From positions 1 to 64,000 of the forward strand of contig JAQGDQ010000046.1 of the NCBI GenBank assembly GCA_030141605.1: 64,000 nt of DNA, given 5' to 3'. Position 1 is the first letter of the stretch. Each line of letters opens with the position of its first letter. This document shows, in pieces, positions 63,901-64,000 of the stretch. Both the position numbers and the translations under genes were made by a program. The stretch comes from Tubiluchus corallicola. Its lineage: Eukaryota; Priapulida; Priapulimorpha; Priapulimorphida; Tubiluchidae. Under the pieces are notes generated by a model that saw only the letters and a list, made by a program, of their open reading frames with translations, had not been told where the DNA came from and ran no database searches.

Positions 63901-64000
63901 TGCTTGCAGGTTTGGTGTCAGTTATTCCGGAAAATGTATCACTGTCAAACTACAAGAAATTGTCACGCAAAATGACTCAAAAAAGACTCAGTTATTTCAC
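48959..64000 (+). CDS. TSC2: TSC2 (tuberin), N-terminal half, 19 coding exons, continues past window
   Basis: Tuberin pairs with TSC1 (and TBC1D7); its C-terminal GAP domain switches off Rheb and thus mTORC1. Only the N-terminal helical-repeat half, which binds TSC1, is in view. Exons: 48959..49108, 49952..50038, 50762..50952, 52209..52406, 52853..52913, 53301..53426, 54252..54452, 54670..54813, 55128..55274, 55596..55781, 57270..57425, 57816..57971, 58468..58591, 61417..61561, 61850..61974, 62210..62332, 62584..62724, 63415..63604, 63910..64000+. Diagnostic matches to human are [19 protein letters not shown] (human [19 protein letters not shown]), [37 protein letters not shown] and SHID. An in-frame TGA at 48938, 21 nt upstream, supports the ATG. 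Exon 13 is 124 nt and carries an apparent +1 frameshift at 58561-58564; the other complete exons keep phase. About 914 of the roughly 1800 residues usual for the family are covered. Confidence 0.96.
53870..54060 (+). repeat. Possible tRNA-derived SINE in TSC2 intron 6
   Basis: TTAGCATAACGG resembles a box A. GGTAGAGCACT and CACGAGTCTAGTC downstream resemble tRNA D-arm and T-arm remnants, and a GACTCC...GGGAGT hairpin follows near 54008-54028. The order suits a degenerate SINE. Confidence 0.3.
58592..61416. other. TSC2 intron 13, large and probably transposon-invaded
   Basis: The longest intron of the visible TSC2 part except for none above 3 kb. The block about 59030-60660 differs in composition from the rest and holds open frames at 59317-59556 (-) and 59909-60106 (+) with no family I know. 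Exon 14 resumes at 61417 with sequence collinear with human tuberin, so no exon is missing between. Confidence 0.45.
63910..64000 (+). CDS. TSC2: TSC2 exon 19, truncated by window end
   Basis: This follows a TTGCAG acceptor and continues in the frame set by the phase-1 end of exon 18, so the junction reads [16 protein letters not shown]. The stretch up to the last base is open. In human tuberin the equivalent junction is EFLS followed by TLARLPHLY. Similarity of this last piece is weak, so the exon is supported mainly by splice site, phase and open frame. Confidence 0.65.

Overview
The window is a piece of a metazoan nuclear genome. It is AT-rich and intron-rich, with GT-AG introns of a few hundred bases to about 3 kb, abundant microsatellites and short DNA-transposon remnants. 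Three protein-coding genes were reconstructed exon by exon. The species cannot be fixed; an NMDA-type receptor, TSC2 and COX6B together point to an invertebrate animal.

Layout. Positions 1-20242 hold no gene I can support: this is repeat-bearing intergenic DNA with a G/T-only tract, (CT)n, (CA)n and (TTA)n microsatellites, a 19-bp-arm palindrome, a decayed minisatellite and a diverged interspersed repeat pair. Positions 20243-38206 (+) hold a complete 19-exon GluN2-type NMDA receptor subunit gene (about 1172 codons), with a graded pentanucleotide array in intron 2 and two recognisable MITEs in introns 14 and 15. Positions 40994-43546 (-) hold a complete 3-exon COX6B gene, convergent with the receptor. 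Positions 48959-64000 (+) hold the 5' half of TSC2 (tuberin), 19 coding exons, divergent from COX6B and running off the window before its GAP domain.

Most notable points. The NMDA subunit is clearly GluN2-like but departs from vertebrate GluN2 at several functional sites: the pore N-site Asn-Asn is Gly-Gly; the near-invariant SYTANLAAF gate motif reads SYTANLVKF, with Lys at the Lurcher position; glutamate-pocket positions equivalent to GluN2A H485, S511, S689 and T690 are Trp, Ala, Thr and Ala; and the cytoplasmic tail carries a regular heptad segment and ends in a class I PDZ-type ligand, ETVL. Together these suggest an NMDA-type subunit with altered permeation, gating or ligand preference. 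TSC2 exon 13 contains an apparent single-base frameshift in a T4 run between two well-conserved blocks, either a sequence error or a real lesion.

The genes are functionally unrelated: synaptic ion channel, respiratory-chain subunit and mTORC1 regulator. Human GRIN2A and TSC2 both lie on 16p13, so their adjacency here may reflect old linkage.
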